From: Pseudomonas sp. DG56-2
Lineage (GTDB): Bacteria > Pseudomonadota > Gammaproteobacteria > Pseudomonadales > Pseudomonadaceae
Length of the DNA stretch: 64,000 bases
NCBI RefSeq assembly: GCF_004803755.1
Contig: NZ_CP032311.1
Coordinates: 4,294,501 to 4,358,500, forward strand
Reading direction: 5' to 3'
Shown here: positions 46,059 to 55,358 of the stretch, piece by piece
Layout: each line of letters begins with the position of its first letter
How positions within the stretch are numbered: the first letter of the stretch is position 1
Position numbers and translations under genes: made by a program
Notes under the pieces: model-generated
What the model saw: the letters and a program-made list of their open reading frames with translations, nothing else
The model's database searches: none
Told to the model about the DNA's origin: nothing

Positions 46059-47186
46059 CTATCCAGCCCGCCGATAAGGCAGCGCCGTGCGTGCCTCTTC
46101 GGCATAGGCCAGCACCTCTGCCTGCTCCTGGTGGAGAAACGCCTCCACGGCGCGGCGCAACCCCGGGTGCAACAAGTAATGCCATGAGCGGGTAATCACA
46201 GGCTCGAACCCACGGATCAGCTTATGCTCGCCTTGCGCCCCCGCATCAAAGCGCTGCAAGCCTTCAGCAATGGCAAAGTCCATGCCCTGGTAGAAGCAGG
46301 TCTCGAAATGCAACCGGTCAAACTCATCAAGACACCCCCAGTAACGACCGTAGAGACTGTCGCCGCCTACCAGGCTGAAAGCCATGGCTACATCACGCCC
46401 TGCCTGACGGGCCATGACCACACGAATCGCTGCAGGCATACGCTCGGCCAGCAAACTGAAGAATGACCGGGTCAGGTACGGCGCACGACGACGCACTGCA
46501 TAGGTGTTGGCGTAACAGGCAAAAACAAAATCCCACTGCGCTTCACTCAGTTCATCGCCCCGGTACCAGCGAAACTCGATGCCCTGCCCCGCAACCTGCT
46601 CACGCTCCTTGCGCATCTGTTTGCGCTTGCGTGAACTAAGGTTGTCGAGAAAATCCTGAAAGTCGCGGTAACCCTGGTTGCGCCAGTGAAACTGGCACCC
46701 CAGGCGTTCCATCCATCCTTCGCGGCCGTGCATCACCGCGTCACCCATATCGTCGGTAAAGTTGATATGCGCACCGGACAACCCCAACCCAGGCAAATCT
46801 TCGGCAAGCTGCTCCACAAGTTCAGCCGCCACGCTGGGATCGCCAAGCAGGCGTGGGCCACATACGGGCGAGAACGGCACGGCGCACAGCAGTTTCGGGT
46901 AATAGGCAATGCCCGCCCGCTCACAGGCATCTGCCCAGCCGTGATCGAACACGTACTCACCGAAAGAGTGAGACTTCACATAGCACGGCATAGCGGCCTG
47001 CAGGTGGCCAGAAGCATCGGCAAACACCCGATGGACCGGTATCCAGCCCGTGTGCTTACTGACACTGCCGCTGTCCTCCAGGCTGCTCAGGAAAGCGTGA
47101 CGCAAAAAAGGCTGTTCGCCCGGCACCAGGGTATCCCAGGTGGCAGGTGTGAGCTCGGCAAGCTGTGACAGGATATGGATAGGCAT
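46059..47186 (-). CDS. FemAB/GNAT-like protein (DUF482)
   Basis: This 375-residue protein is of the DUF482 group, whose fold joins two GNAT-like domains as in FemAB peptidyltransferases. Typical parts are FLRHAFLSSLEDSGSV, FDHGWADACERAGIAYYPKL, SRKRKQMRKEREQVAGQGIE and GRYWGCLDEFDRLHFETCFY. The reaction is not established; some are labelled peptidoglycan-linked acetyltransferases. ATG 47186 begins the family sequence; a GTG seven codons upstream at 47207 is possible. Neither has a strong ribosome site. Confidence 0.8.
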   Translation of the reverse strand: MPIHILSQLAELTPATWDTLVPGEQPFLRHAFLSSLEDSGSVSKHTGWIPVHRVFADASGHLQAAMPCYVKSHSFGEYVFDHGWADACERAGIAYYPKLLCAVPFSPVCGPRLLGDPSVAAELVEQLAEDLPGLGLSGAHINFTDDMGDAVMHGREGWMERLGCQFHWRNQGYRDFQDFLDNLSSRKRKQMRKEREQVAGQGIEFRWYRGDELSEAQWDFVFACYANTYAVRRRAPYLTRSFFSLLAERMPAAIRVVMARQAGRDVAMAFSLVGGDSLYGRYWGCLDEFDRLHFETCFYQGMDFAIAEGLQRFDAGAQGEHKLIRGFEPVITRSWHYLLHPGLRRAVEAFLHQEQAEVLAYAEEARTALPYRRAG

Positions 47187-47214
47187 TGCTGCAGTCTGCC
47201 TCGTCACACCGACG

Positions 47215-47240
47215 AAAAAAAGCCCCGCGTGTGCGGGGCT
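47215..47240 (-). terminator. Rho-independent terminator of the OprP-like porin gene
   Basis: On the minus strand AGCCCCGC and GCGGGGCT pair around a four-base loop and run into seven T. It lies 30 bases after the porin stop codon. Confidence 0.92.
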
Positions 47241-47270
47241 GAAGATCTAACGGATAAGGAGCGGTGCTGC

Positions 47271-48584
47271 TTAGAACACGTATTGCGCGCGCATTACGAA
47301 ACCGTCGCCACTGTCGTCGCCGGCAGCGTTCTGAGCGTTGTCGACTTTGGCTTTGACATAGACGCCGCTGAGCTTGATCGACTCGTTGGCGTACCAGTTC
47401 AGGCCCACGTTGTGCACCTTGGCTTCGACATCGCCAATGTCGGCAAATGCGCCGTTGTCATCATCGACGCTCAGGTGGTCATAGCGGTAAAACAGCTCCC
47501 AGGCACCGATCTGCTTGTTCGACGGCTTGATCGCGTCGAACTTGCCAAGCTTGTAGCCACGCGCTTCACCGGTGAGGGTGTAAGCCAATTGACCGTAGTA
47601 GCCTTCAGACTTGATGTCGCTGAACGCATCGTCGTCGGCCTGGGTGTCACGCTTGATGTATTCACCCTGTACCGAGAATGGGCCCATGGCCCATGCAGCT
47701 TCCAGGTTCCAGGCCTTGTCGGTGTCGAATGCACCGGCCGGGGTGTTGTTGGCGCCACCCAGCACCAGGCGATTGCCGTTGCTGCCAGCATCCTGTCCAC
47801 CATCGGTACTCACACCGCGCATGCCCAGGCGGCTGCGGATACGACCATCAAAGGCGGTGTCGGAAAGGTCGCGCTGAGCGTAGTTGATACCGAAGTGCAG
47901 GACGTTGCCGGCTTCGTGCATCGGCGCGAAGACACCGCGCAGGTTGAACTGCTTGGTGCTGTCACCATCCTCGTCCTGGTTGGTGGCGTCCTTGGCGAAT
48001 ACACCTACCGAACCGTACAGCGAGTCACCGGCGTTACCGGATGCCTGCAGGCCCATACCGCCGTTGTGCGCGTTGGCCCAGTCGACCAGATCATAAGCAG
48101 CGGTACGCTCCTGGGCGGTTACCCACTTGGAGCTGGTGGCTTTTTCCAGACCGAACTCGGGGTCGAAACGACCCACCTTGATCGAAACTGGCTTGAAGCC
48201 GTTGTAGGCCAACGAGGCTTCGTCGAAGTAGCCGTCTTCGGAACGGTTGTCGCCGCCGGAGTTGTGCGAGAAGTCGTAAGCAATCTGGTAGGCCCAGTCG
48301 GTGTACAACACACCGCCCAGTTCCAGGTAGGCGCGACGGAAGTAACCGGCGTCGGCAGTGTTGCCGTTGTTGGTGTAGAAACCGTCAAAACGGCTGTAGT
48401 CAGCCTGGATTCGACCGCCCAGCTTGAAGCTGAATTCCTTGTCGGTGGTAGCGACCTCGAGGCCACCTTTGGTCTTGACTACGATATCGGCGCCGTCGGT
48501 AGTCACGGTACCCGCGAAAGCCTGGGCGGTAACGGCCATTGCCAAGGCGCTGGCTGCGAAACCTGCGAAGTGCTTACGGATCAT
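47271..48584 (-). CDS. OprO/OprP-family phosphate-selective porin
   Basis: This 437-residue outer-membrane porin has a signal peptide (about 1-24), a 16-strand barrel pattern and a terminal aromatic (RAQYVF). Family sequence includes [39 protein letters not shown] and [20 protein letters not shown]. OprP takes up phosphate and OprO pyrophosphate through arginine/lysine ladders; which one this is cannot be told by eye. A candidate PhoB site lies upstream. From memory the gene order (porin, anti-sigma, sigma, KAS III) follows P. aeruginosa PA3280-PA3286. A strong terminator follows. Confidence 0.88.
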   Translation of the reverse strand: MIRKHFAGFAASALAMAVTAQAFAGTVTTDGADIVVKTKGGLEVATTDKEFSFKLGGRIQADYSRFDGFYTNNGNTADAGYFRRAYLELGGVLYTDWAYQIAYDFSHNSGGDNRSEDGYFDEASLAYNGFKPVSIKVGRFDPEFGLEKATSSKWVTAQERTAAYDLVDWANAHNGGMGLQASGNAGDSLYGSVGVFAKDATNQDEDGDSTKQFNLRGVFAPMHEAGNVLHFGINYAQRDLSDTAFDGRIRSRLGMRGVSTDGGQDAGSNGNRLVLGGANNTPAGAFDTDKAWNLEAAWAMGPFSVQGEYIKRDTQADDDAFSDIKSEGYYGQLAYTLTGEARGYKLGKFDAIKPSNKQIGAWELFYRYDHLSVDDDNGAFADIGDVEAKVHNVGLNWYANESIKLSGVYVKAKVDNAQNAAGDDSGDGFVMRAQYVF

Positions 48585-48694
48585 CGAAGAAGCTCCCCTA
48601 CTTTATGGTCTTGATAATGTTGGAAAAACACGCGGCTTGGGCCACTTGTGCTGGGGAGGAATCTTGGCGGGGAGGTGTGTCAGATCAGTGGCTT

Positions 48695-48716
48695 TTATAT
48701 AAATCTTTTATGACAG
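48695..48716 (-). promoter_or_regulatory. Possible Pho box (one good half)
   Basis: On the minus strand CTGTCATAAAA matches a PhoB half-site fully; the next 11 bases (GATTTATATAA) match poorly. It lies 111-132 bases upstream of the phosphate-porin start. Weak, but the gene family makes it worth noting. Confidence 0.35.
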
Positions 48717-48782
48717 GGGAACTTTTTACTTCGAATGCGAATAAGCCGAAAAGCCCCATTGCAGAGCCTTCCAGCAGGGTTT

Positions 48783-49022
48783 TCAGGGAGCCTCGTGAGG
48801 TGGCTGCGCTTTCGTCATCCGCTGGACGATTTCATCAACATCGTCTACCGGCGCCTCCGGCATAGCCTTGATCGTCGCTTGGGTCACCCGCATCTGCCTG
48901 AGGAATCGCCGGCAGTTCCGGCAAAACAGCAGGTGCTGACGAGCCAGCAGCTTTTCACCGAGGCTGAGTTGCCCGTCGAGGTAGTCGCTTGAGCAGGCGA
49001 CCAGTTCCTTGCAACTCAGCAT
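48783..49022 (-). CDS. Zinc-finger anti-sigma factor
   Basis: This 79-residue soluble protein has the ZAS pattern C4-x25-H30-x3-C34-x2-C37 (CKEL, then QHLLFCRNC). Such proteins hold an ECF sigma factor inactive and may respond to redox or zinc state. There is no membrane helix, so the signal would be cytoplasmic. Its ATG overlaps the end of the sigma gene by 7 bases, implying coupled translation at matched amounts. Confidence 0.85.
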   Translation of the reverse strand: MLSCKELVACSSDYLDGQLSLGEKLLARQHLLFCRNCRRFLRQMRVTQATIKAMPEAPVDDVDEIVQRMTKAQPPHEAP

Positions 49023-49627
49023 TGGCCCGTCTCCTCGAAGTGTTCCAAAGTGGCAAAGACCTTCAACCTTGCCCGGTGCAGCAGGACGCGAACATTGGAG
49101 AGCGAGATACCAAGAAGGTTACAAATTTCTTCGAGTTCCAGCCCCTGACGTTCGCGCAGGATCAGAACGCTACTTTGCAACTGCGACAGACTGAGCAGGG
49201 TGTGTTCCAGGCATTCACGCAGTTCATCCTGACTGAGCAGTGCTTCCGGAGAGTCTTCGTGCCACGAGGAAGGCGCCGCCAACCAATGACCATCGCTGGC
49301 GAAGCGTGCGTCGCCGATAGTGCCATGCGGGGAAGGCAAGTCATCGAGCAGCACCTCGCGGCGATTTTGTTTGTATCGGTTTTTGGCCGCGTTTGCGGTG
49401 ATGGTCAGCAACCAGGTTTTCAGACTGGAACGCCGCTGGAAACCTGGCAGGCCACGCACCACGGCCAGCCAGGCATCCAGCACCGCTTCATCGGCCTGAC
49501 GGCTGCCTAGAATGGCATAGGCCACGGCGCGCATGGCGCCCTGATACGTTGTTACCAGCTCCTTGAATGCCTGTTGATCGGCGAGCAACAGGCGCTCAAG
49601 CAAGCGTGCTTCATTATCGGCCGACAT
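49016..49627 (-). CDS. ECF-type RNA polymerase sigma factor
   Basis: This sigma-70 group 4 protein of about 203 residues has region 2 at about 15-80 (FKELVTTYQGAMRAVAYAIL, DEAVLDAWLAVVRGLPGF, SLKTWLLTITANAAKNRYKQ) and region 4 at about 145-200 (LELEEICNLLGISLSNVRVL, LHRARLKVF). ATG 49627 has GAGGTGG upstream. It pairs with the overlapping anti-sigma gene. The regulon is unknown; the nearby porin and KAS III genes are candidates only by position. Confidence 0.9.
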   Translation of the reverse strand: MSADNEARLLERLLLADQQAFKELVTTYQGAMRAVAYAILGSRQADEAVLDAWLAVVRGLPGFQRRSSLKTWLLTITANAAKNRYKQNRREVLLDDLPSPHGTIGDARFASDGHWLAAPSSWHEDSPEALLSQDELRECLEHTLLSLSQLQSSVLILRERQGLELEEICNLLGISLSNVRVLLHRARLKVFATLEHFEETGQC

Positions 49628-49687
49628 CGCCACCTCATTCTGGACGTGCGCAATTGACGTCGAAACGTGCGGCTTGTTACATCAGAC

Positions 49688-50809
49688 TCAGCGCTTGCGC
49701 AGAATCACGCTGCCGATCGAGTAGCCAGCACCGAAGGAACTGAGCACACCCAGGGATCCTTTAGCCAAGTCATCCTGGTACTTGTGCAACGCAATTACTG
49801 AACCTGCCGAGCTGGTGTTCGCGTAGGTGTCGAGAATCACCGGTGCTTCTTCTTCCTGCGCTTCGCGGCCGAGCAGGCGCTTGACGATCAGGTGGTTCAT
49901 GCTCAGATTGGCCTGGTGCAGCCAGAAACGTTTGACGTCATTCACGTCGATGGCGTTTTCCGCCAGATGCTGAGCGATCAGTTCAGCGACCATCGGACAG
50001 ACCTCACGGAACACCTTGCGGCCTTCCTGGACAAACAGTTTGTCCGGGGAATCGATGCCCTCTTCGGCAGCGCGATTGAGGAAGCCGAAGTTGTTGCGGA
50101 TATTGTTGGAAAACTGCGTCAGCAGTTTGGTGCTGACAATATCGAACTGGTGCGCAGAGGTTGCCAGGTCGGCGCGTTCCACCAACACCGCAGTCGCCGC
50201 ATCACCAAAGATGAAGTGGCTGTCACGGTCGCGGAAGTTCAGGTGACCCGTGCAGATCTCCGGACTGATGACCAGTACCGCACGAGCCTGGCCCAACTGC
50301 ACGCTGTTACAGGCAGTCTGAATACCAAAAGTGGCCGAGGAGCAGGCGACGTTCATGTCGAAGCCAAAGCCGTTGATACCCAGAGCTTGCTGCACTTCGA
50401 TGGCAACGGCCGGATACGGGCGCTGCAAGTTGGAGCAGGCAACGATCACCGCGTCGACATCGGCAGCGCTGCGGCCGGCGCGTTGCAATGCCTGTTCGGC
50501 TGCTTTTACAGCCATTTCGCAGAGGATCGACGGCTCTTCGTTGGAGCGTTCCGGCAAGCGTGGCTTCATGCGCTGGGGATCGAGAATCCCTGCCTTGTCC
50601 ATGACAAAACGGCTCTTGATACCCGAGGCCTTTTCGATGAACGCGGCGTCGGATGGAGCCAGCGCCTGCACTTCACCGCGTTCGATGGCTTGAGCATTGT
50701 CAGCGTTGAACTGCTGCACATAGGCGTTGAAAGACTCCACCAGCTCTTCGTTGGAAATGCTGTTGGCCGGGGTGTACAGGCCGGTGCCGCTGATGACGAC
50801 GTTATGCAC
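49688..50809 (-). CDS. Beta-ketoacyl-ACP synthase III (PA3286-like)
   Basis: This 373-residue condensing enzyme of the FabH family has the catalytic Cys in NVACSSATFG (Cys 156), the His in FWLHQANLSMNHL, and the Asn in DTYANTSSAGS. It opens with HNVVISGTGLYTPANSISNE and has the long N-terminal insert of the PA3286 type. In P. aeruginosa that enzyme takes C8-CoA from beta-oxidation and condenses it with malonyl-ACP, feeding fatty-acid synthesis. The length matches my memory of PA3286 (373). GTG 50809 is the start, with AGAGGAAC upstream. Confidence 0.88.
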   Translation of the reverse strand: MHNVVISGTGLYTPANSISNEELVESFNAYVQQFNADNAQAIERGEVQALAPSDAAFIEKASGIKSRFVMDKAGILDPQRMKPRLPERSNEEPSILCEMAVKAAEQALQRAGRSAADVDAVIVACSNLQRPYPAVAIEVQQALGINGFGFDMNVACSSATFGIQTACNSVQLGQARAVLVISPEICTGHLNFRDRDSHFIFGDAATAVLVERADLATSAHQFDIVSTKLLTQFSNNIRNNFGFLNRAAEEGIDSPDKLFVQEGRKVFREVCPMVAELIAQHLAENAIDVNDVKRFWLHQANLSMNHLIVKRLLGREAQEEEAPVILDTYANTSSAGSVIALHKYQDDLAKGSLGVLSSFGAGYSIGSVILRKR

Positions 50810-51012
50810 GGTCGTTCCTCTGTTCAGGGGCCGATGCCTGACGGGCACCGGCCTGTTCAATTCGCTTGGCTGGCACTAACGTACCAACTCTTGCACATAA
50901 TTATCCCGGCACGCGGGACCGCTGCAGGGCACCACATTCAGTAAGCGCTGCTGCCGGCAACAATGGCACGGCAGCGGCGAATATCGGCCAAGTGTGCCAC
51001 AACTCCTGGGGT

Positions 51013-54000
51013 TTAGGCTTCTACCTGACTCCACTGCTTGCTGAGTCTTTTGTCAGAAACCGGCACCTTGGTGCCCAACTGCTGGGCAAAAAGTGAAACC
51101 CGGTACTCTTCCAGCCACCAGCGGTACACCGTCAGCTGTTCATCACGCTTGCCTTCCTGAGCGTGCTTGTCAGCGCGAGCCTTGTACTGCGCCCACAAGT
51201 TGCTCAGTTCGCCACTCCAGACCCGGTCCTTCTGCACCTGCGAGCCAAGTTTTTCCAGGCGCAATTCAACCGCCTTGAGGTAGCGCGGCAGCTCCTTGAG
51301 CCACACCCCTGGGGTTTCGCGGACAAAGCCCGGATAAACCAGGTTGCTCAACTGCTGCTTGATGTCGTTGAGCGCCACAGCCTGGGCCAGGTCGATCTTG
51401 CCCTTGAAGCGCTTTTGCAGGCCATGCCAGAGCTTGAGGATCTCCAGGGTCAGGCGGGCCAGTCGCTCCGCGTGCTCGGTCCAGCTACCGCGCTTGCGTT
51501 CGGCCAGCGAGGCCAAGCCCGCGCCATCGCGAGGCAAGTTGCTTTCTCCTTCCAGAATGCAGCTGTCGAGGCTGGCCAGAAGGATATCCTCCACCAACGC
51601 GTCGACGCGCCCCAACTCGCGATACAACAAGCCCAGTTCGGTCAGACCGGGAAGCTTGCCACGCAAAAACTTGGCCGGCTCTGCCAGTTGTTGCAAAAGC
51701 AGGCGCTGCAAGGCGCGACGGTGCTGGAACTCGGCTTCGGCCAGGGTTGAGAAGCGTCCTTCCTTGACCGTCCCGTTTTCTTCCACCAACGCCGGATAAA
51801 CCGTCATGGAAAGACCGGCGATCTTTTGCTGGACGGTTTCGGCAACCTGAGCAAAGGCCTTGGCCTGGACCGGCTGCTGGCTCTTTTCGGTCTGCGGCAC
51901 AGCCAGTGCAGCCTGACTGGCAGCCGCAAAGCGTGCGGTCAGTTCGGTCAGGTCGCGACCTTCACCAAGAAACTTGCCGTGGGCATCGACCACTTCCAGG
52001 TTCATCTTCAGGTGATTGTCCACCTGCCCGGCGGCTTCAGCCCAGGCTTCATCGCTGACCCGTGCCCCGGTCATGCGCAACAATTCCCGCCCCAGAGCCT
52101 GAGGCAACGAGCCTTCGGCAAAAGTCAGGCGTTGCAGGGCTGCCTTGACGAAGTCCGGCACCGGCACGAAATTCTTGCGTAGCGCCTTGGGCAGGTTACG
52201 CACCAGGGCAATGCATTTGGCTTCGACCAAACCTGGCACCAACCACTCGAGGCGTTCGCCTGGCAGGCTAGGCAGCAAAGGCGCCGGCACCCGCACGGTG
52301 ACACCGTCTCGCGGATGATTGGGTTCGAAGTGATAACTCAGCGCCAGGGTCAAGTCGCCCAGGCGCAAGGTATCTGGATACTGCGCCGCGGTAACTTCAC
52401 TGGCTTCGCGTGCAAGCACGTCTTCTTCGCGCATGATCAGCAGTTGCGGATCTTTTTGGCTGTTGACCCGATACCAACTGTCGAAAGTTGCGGTCTGGTG
52501 AATCTCGGCCGGCAGACGTTCTTCATAAAAGCCGAAGAGGGTTTCTTCATCGGCCAGAATGTCGCGGCGCCGGGCTTTAGCCTCAAGCTCGTCGAGCTGC
52601 TCGAGCAACTTGCGGTTGGCGCTCAGACATTTGGCCTTCGTCTGAATTTCGCCGCCGACCAGCGCTTCACGAATGAACAATTCTCGGGACATCACCGGGT
52701 CGATCGGACCAAAGTGCACCGGACGACGACCGACCACGATCAGGCCATAGAGCGTCACCTGTTCAAAAGCCACCACCTGGCCGCGCTTCTTCTCCCAGTG
52801 CGGTTCGAAATGGTTCTTCTTGATCAGATGGGTTGCCAGCGGTTCGATCCAGTCCGGCTCGATCTTGGCTACCATACGCGCGTACAACTTGGTGGTTTCG
52901 ACCAGCTCGGCGCTCATGATCCACTGCGGGCGCTTCTTGCCCAGGCCCGAAGATGGATGTACCCAGAAGCGTCGTTGGCGAGCCCCCAGATAATCGCCGT
53001 CTTCGGTTTTATGGCCGACCTGGCTGAGCAGGCCGGAAAGAATCGCTTTGTGCAACTTCTGGTAATCGGCCGCCTCTTTGTTGATGCTCAACTGCAGTTC
53101 GCGGCAAATCAGGCTCAGTTGCCGATGAGCATCACGCCATTCACGCAGGCGTAGATAGTTGAGGAAGTTCTTCCGACACCAGTTACGCAGCGGGCTGGCT
53201 GTCAGGGCCTGACGCTGTTCTTCAAAGCCACGCCACAGGTTGACCAAAGCGGCGAAGTCGGAGTCGGCATCCTTCCATTGCGCATGCGCCTGGTCGGCGG
53301 CCTGCTGGCGCTCCGGTGGACGCTCGCGTGGGTCTTGCACCGACAAGGCACTGGCGACAATCAACAACTCGTTGAGGCTGCCCTGCTTGGCACCTTCGAG
53401 CAACATCCGCCCCAGGCGCGGATCGACTGGTAGGCGCGCCAACTGACGCCCAAGGGGGGTCAACTGGTTCTCACGGTTTACCGCAGAAAGTTCCTGCAAC
53501 AGGTTGAAGCCATCGCTGATGGCCTTGCCGTCCGGGGGCTCGATAAACGGGAAGGCGTCGATCTCACCCAGACGCAGGTGCAGCATTTGCAGGATCACCG
53601 CAGCAAGGTTGGTGCGCAGAATCTCAGGGTCGGTGAATTCCGGCCGCGCATTGAAATCTTCTTCGCTGTACAGGCGCACGCAAATGCCCGGCTCGACCCG
53701 GCCACAACGGCCCTTACGCTGATTGGCGCTGGCCTGCGACACCGCCTCGATCGGCAGGCGTTGAACCTTTGCGCGGTAGCTGTAGCGGCTGATCCGCGCA
53801 GTACCACTGTCGATCACGTAACGGATACCCGGCACCGTCAACGACGTTTCCGCAACGTTGGTGGCGAGCACCACGCGTCGCCCCGGATGGGACTGGAAAA
53901 TCTTCTGCTGCTCGGCCGGCGACAAGCGTGCATACAACGGCAAGATCTCGGTGTGTCGCAATTGTGCCTTGCGCAGCATCTCGGCGGCATCGCGGATCTC

Positions 54001-54918
54001 GCGCTCACCGGGCAGGAACACCAACACATCGCCAGGCCCCTTGCCTTGGCCACGCTCAAAACTGGCAATCTCGTCGAGTGTGGCGAGAATCGCCTGGTCA
54101 ACGGTCAGATCGTTTTCTACCTGATTACCTTCCTCGTCCTGCTCGCTGGTCAGCGGTCGGTACCAGGTGTCCACCGGATAAGTACGCCCCGAGACTTCGA
54201 TGATCGGCGCATCGTTGAAATGCCTGGAGAAACGTTCGAGGTCGATGGTCGCCGAAGTGATGATGACCTTCAGGTCCGGACGCCGTGGCAGCAAGGTCTT
54301 CAAGTAACCGAGCAGGAAGTCGATGTTCAGGCTGCGTTCATGGGCTTCGTCAACAATGATGGTGTCGTAGCGCTCAAGAAAACGGTCGTGCTGGGTTTCG
54401 GCAAGAAGAATACCGTCGGTCATCAGTTTGACCAGGGTATTGGCGTCACTCTGGTCTTCAAAGCGCACCTGGTACCCCACCAGTGCGCCCAGCGGCGTAC
54501 CTAATTCCTCGGCCACGCGTGCGGCTACACTGCGCGCCGCGATACGCCGGGGCTGAGTGTGAGCAATCAAACCATGCTGGCCACGCCCGAGTTCGAGGCA
54601 GATTTTTGGCAACTGAGTGGTTTTACCCGAGCCGGTTTCGCCGGCAATGATCAGCACCTGATGCTTGGCCAGAACCTTCATGATTTCGTCACGTTTGGCC
54701 GCAATCGGCAGGCTGTCGTCGTAACGGATGCTCGGCACACTGGCTTTGCGCGCGCTGACCTGCGCGCAGGACGCCTGGACCTTTTCCACCCACTGAGCCA
54801 GCCTGGCCTCGTCCGGGCGCTTGCGTATTTCGTGCAGTTGCCGGCGCAGGCGATGACGCTCGGCAATCATTGCATGGTCGAGGTTTTTCAACAGTTGATC
54901 GATAGCGTGGTCAGTCAT
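51013..54918 (-). CDS. hrpA: ATP-dependent RNA helicase HrpA
   Basis: This 1301-residue DEAH-box helicase has the length expected of HrpA (about 1300). Walker A is GETGSGKTTQLPK, the DEAH box sits in IIVDEAHERSLNIDFLLG, and motif VI is QRKGRCGRVEPG. HA2 and OB-type domains and a long C-terminal DUF3418 part (PLLPSLPGERLEWLVPGLVE) follow. In E. coli HrpA rescues stalled or collided ribosomes by acting on mRNA. The ATG at 54918 is the only sensible start. Confidence 0.96.
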   Translation of the reverse strand: MTDHAIDQLLKNLDHAMIAERHRLRRQLHEIRKRPDEARLAQWVEKVQASCAQVSARKASVPSIRYDDSLPIAAKRDEIMKVLAKHQVLIIAGETGSGKTTQLPKICLELGRGQHGLIAHTQPRRIAARSVAARVAEELGTPLGALVGYQVRFEDQSDANTLVKLMTDGILLAETQHDRFLERYDTIIVDEAHERSLNIDFLLGYLKTLLPRRPDLKVIITSATIDLERFSRHFNDAPIIEVSGRTYPVDTWYRPLTSEQDEEGNQVENDLTVDQAILATLDEIASFERGQGKGPGDVLVFLPGEREIRDAAEMLRKAQLRHTEILPLYARLSPAEQQKIFQSHPGRRVVLATNVAETSLTVPGIRYVIDSGTARISRYSYRAKVQRLPIEAVSQASANQRKGRCGRVEPGICVRLYSEEDFNARPEFTDPEILRTNLAAVILQMLHLRLGEIDAFPFIEPPDGKAISDGFNLLQELSAVNRENQLTPLGRQLARLPVDPRLGRMLLEGAKQGSLNELLIVASALSVQDPRERPPERQQAADQAHAQWKDADSDFAALVNLWRGFEEQRQALTASPLRNWCRKNFLNYLRLREWRDAHRQLSLICRELQLSINKEAADYQKLHKAILSGLLSQVGHKTEDGDYLGARQRRFWVHPSSGLGKKRPQWIMSAELVETTKLYARMVAKIEPDWIEPLATHLIKKNHFEPHWEKKRGQVVAFEQVTLYGLIVVGRRPVHFGPIDPVMSRELFIREALVGGEIQTKAKCLSANRKLLEQLDELEAKARRRDILADEETLFGFYEERLPAEIHQTATFDSWYRVNSQKDPQLLIMREEDVLAREASEVTAAQYPDTLRLGDLTLALSYHFEPNHPRDGVTVRVPAPLLPSLPGERLEWLVPGLVEAKCIALVRNLPKALRKNFVPVPDFVKAALQRLTFAEGSLPQALGRELLRMTGARVSDEAWAEAAGQVDNHLKMNLEVVDAHGKFLGEGRDLTELTARFAAASQAALAVPQTEKSQQPVQAKAFAQVAETVQQKIAGLSMTVYPALVEENGTVKEGRFSTLAEAEFQHRRALQRLLLQQLAEPAKFLRGKLPGLTELGLLYRELGRVDALVEDILLASLDSCILEGESNLPRDGAGLASLAERKRGSWTEHAERLARLTLEILKLWHGLQKRFKGKIDLAQAVALNDIKQQLSNLVYPGFVRETPGVWLKELPRYLKAVELRLEKLGSQVQKDRVWSGELSNLWAQYKARADKHAQEGKRDEQLTVYRWWLEEYRVSLFAQQLGTKVPVSDKRLSKQWSQVEA

Positions 54919-55358
54919 GGGCGCTTTTTAGTCGTGCAGGTGAGCCTGCTTTTTCATGATCGGCATAGGAAGGGCTGCGATTGTCGCAGATTTGCCCCCG
55001 TTCGGCACGGTCAGGGTGGCGCGATGATTGTTTAGCGCCAGACAAACTGAAGGTATACAAAGGCTGATTTAATGAACCTTCGCTGGCATGGGAGTATCGC
55101 GGCATGACTTCGCCCCTGTGTAAGCCCCGTTCGTTGTTGCGCCCTTCGTTTCCGAAGGTACGGGCTCGCTCTGGGGAAAACCCGCTGGTTCACATTATTC
55201 TCGCTTTCTGGGCCTTGTGGCACTGCCGCCATGCCCGCCCACCAGATACTTTTCTCGCCTTAGACTGATTTCATCGGCCAGCCTTGGCCTACCTGTCTTT
55301 GACTGTCGCCCCGTAGCGGAAACAGTCCTGTGCGCCTGATGGCGCGAGCGAGAACTGC
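54919..55358. other. Intergenic region hrpA / puuA-like gene
   Basis: This 440-base divergent gap contains no frame that looks coding; frames of 64-85 codons on the minus strand have poor composition and no ribosome site. The part next to the puuA-like gene can form two successive hairpins (listed separately). No sigma-54 promoter with correct spacing was found. Confidence 0.6.
55301..55345 (+). promoter_or_regulatory. Possible structured 5' leader of the puuA-like gene
   Basis: Hairpin 1: GACTGT (55301-55306) with ACAGTC (55322-55327), extended inside by CGC/GCG. Hairpin 2: GCGCC (55332-55336) with GGCGC (55341-55345) around TGAT. It ends 13 bases before the start codon, so it could cover or expose the weak ribosome site. 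No known riboswitch class was recognised. Confidence 0.35.

Noticed and set aside
55072..55107. 11-codon frame as an attenuator leader peptide for the puuA-like gene
   Set aside because: It has no biased amino-acid run and no alternative hairpins directly following it.
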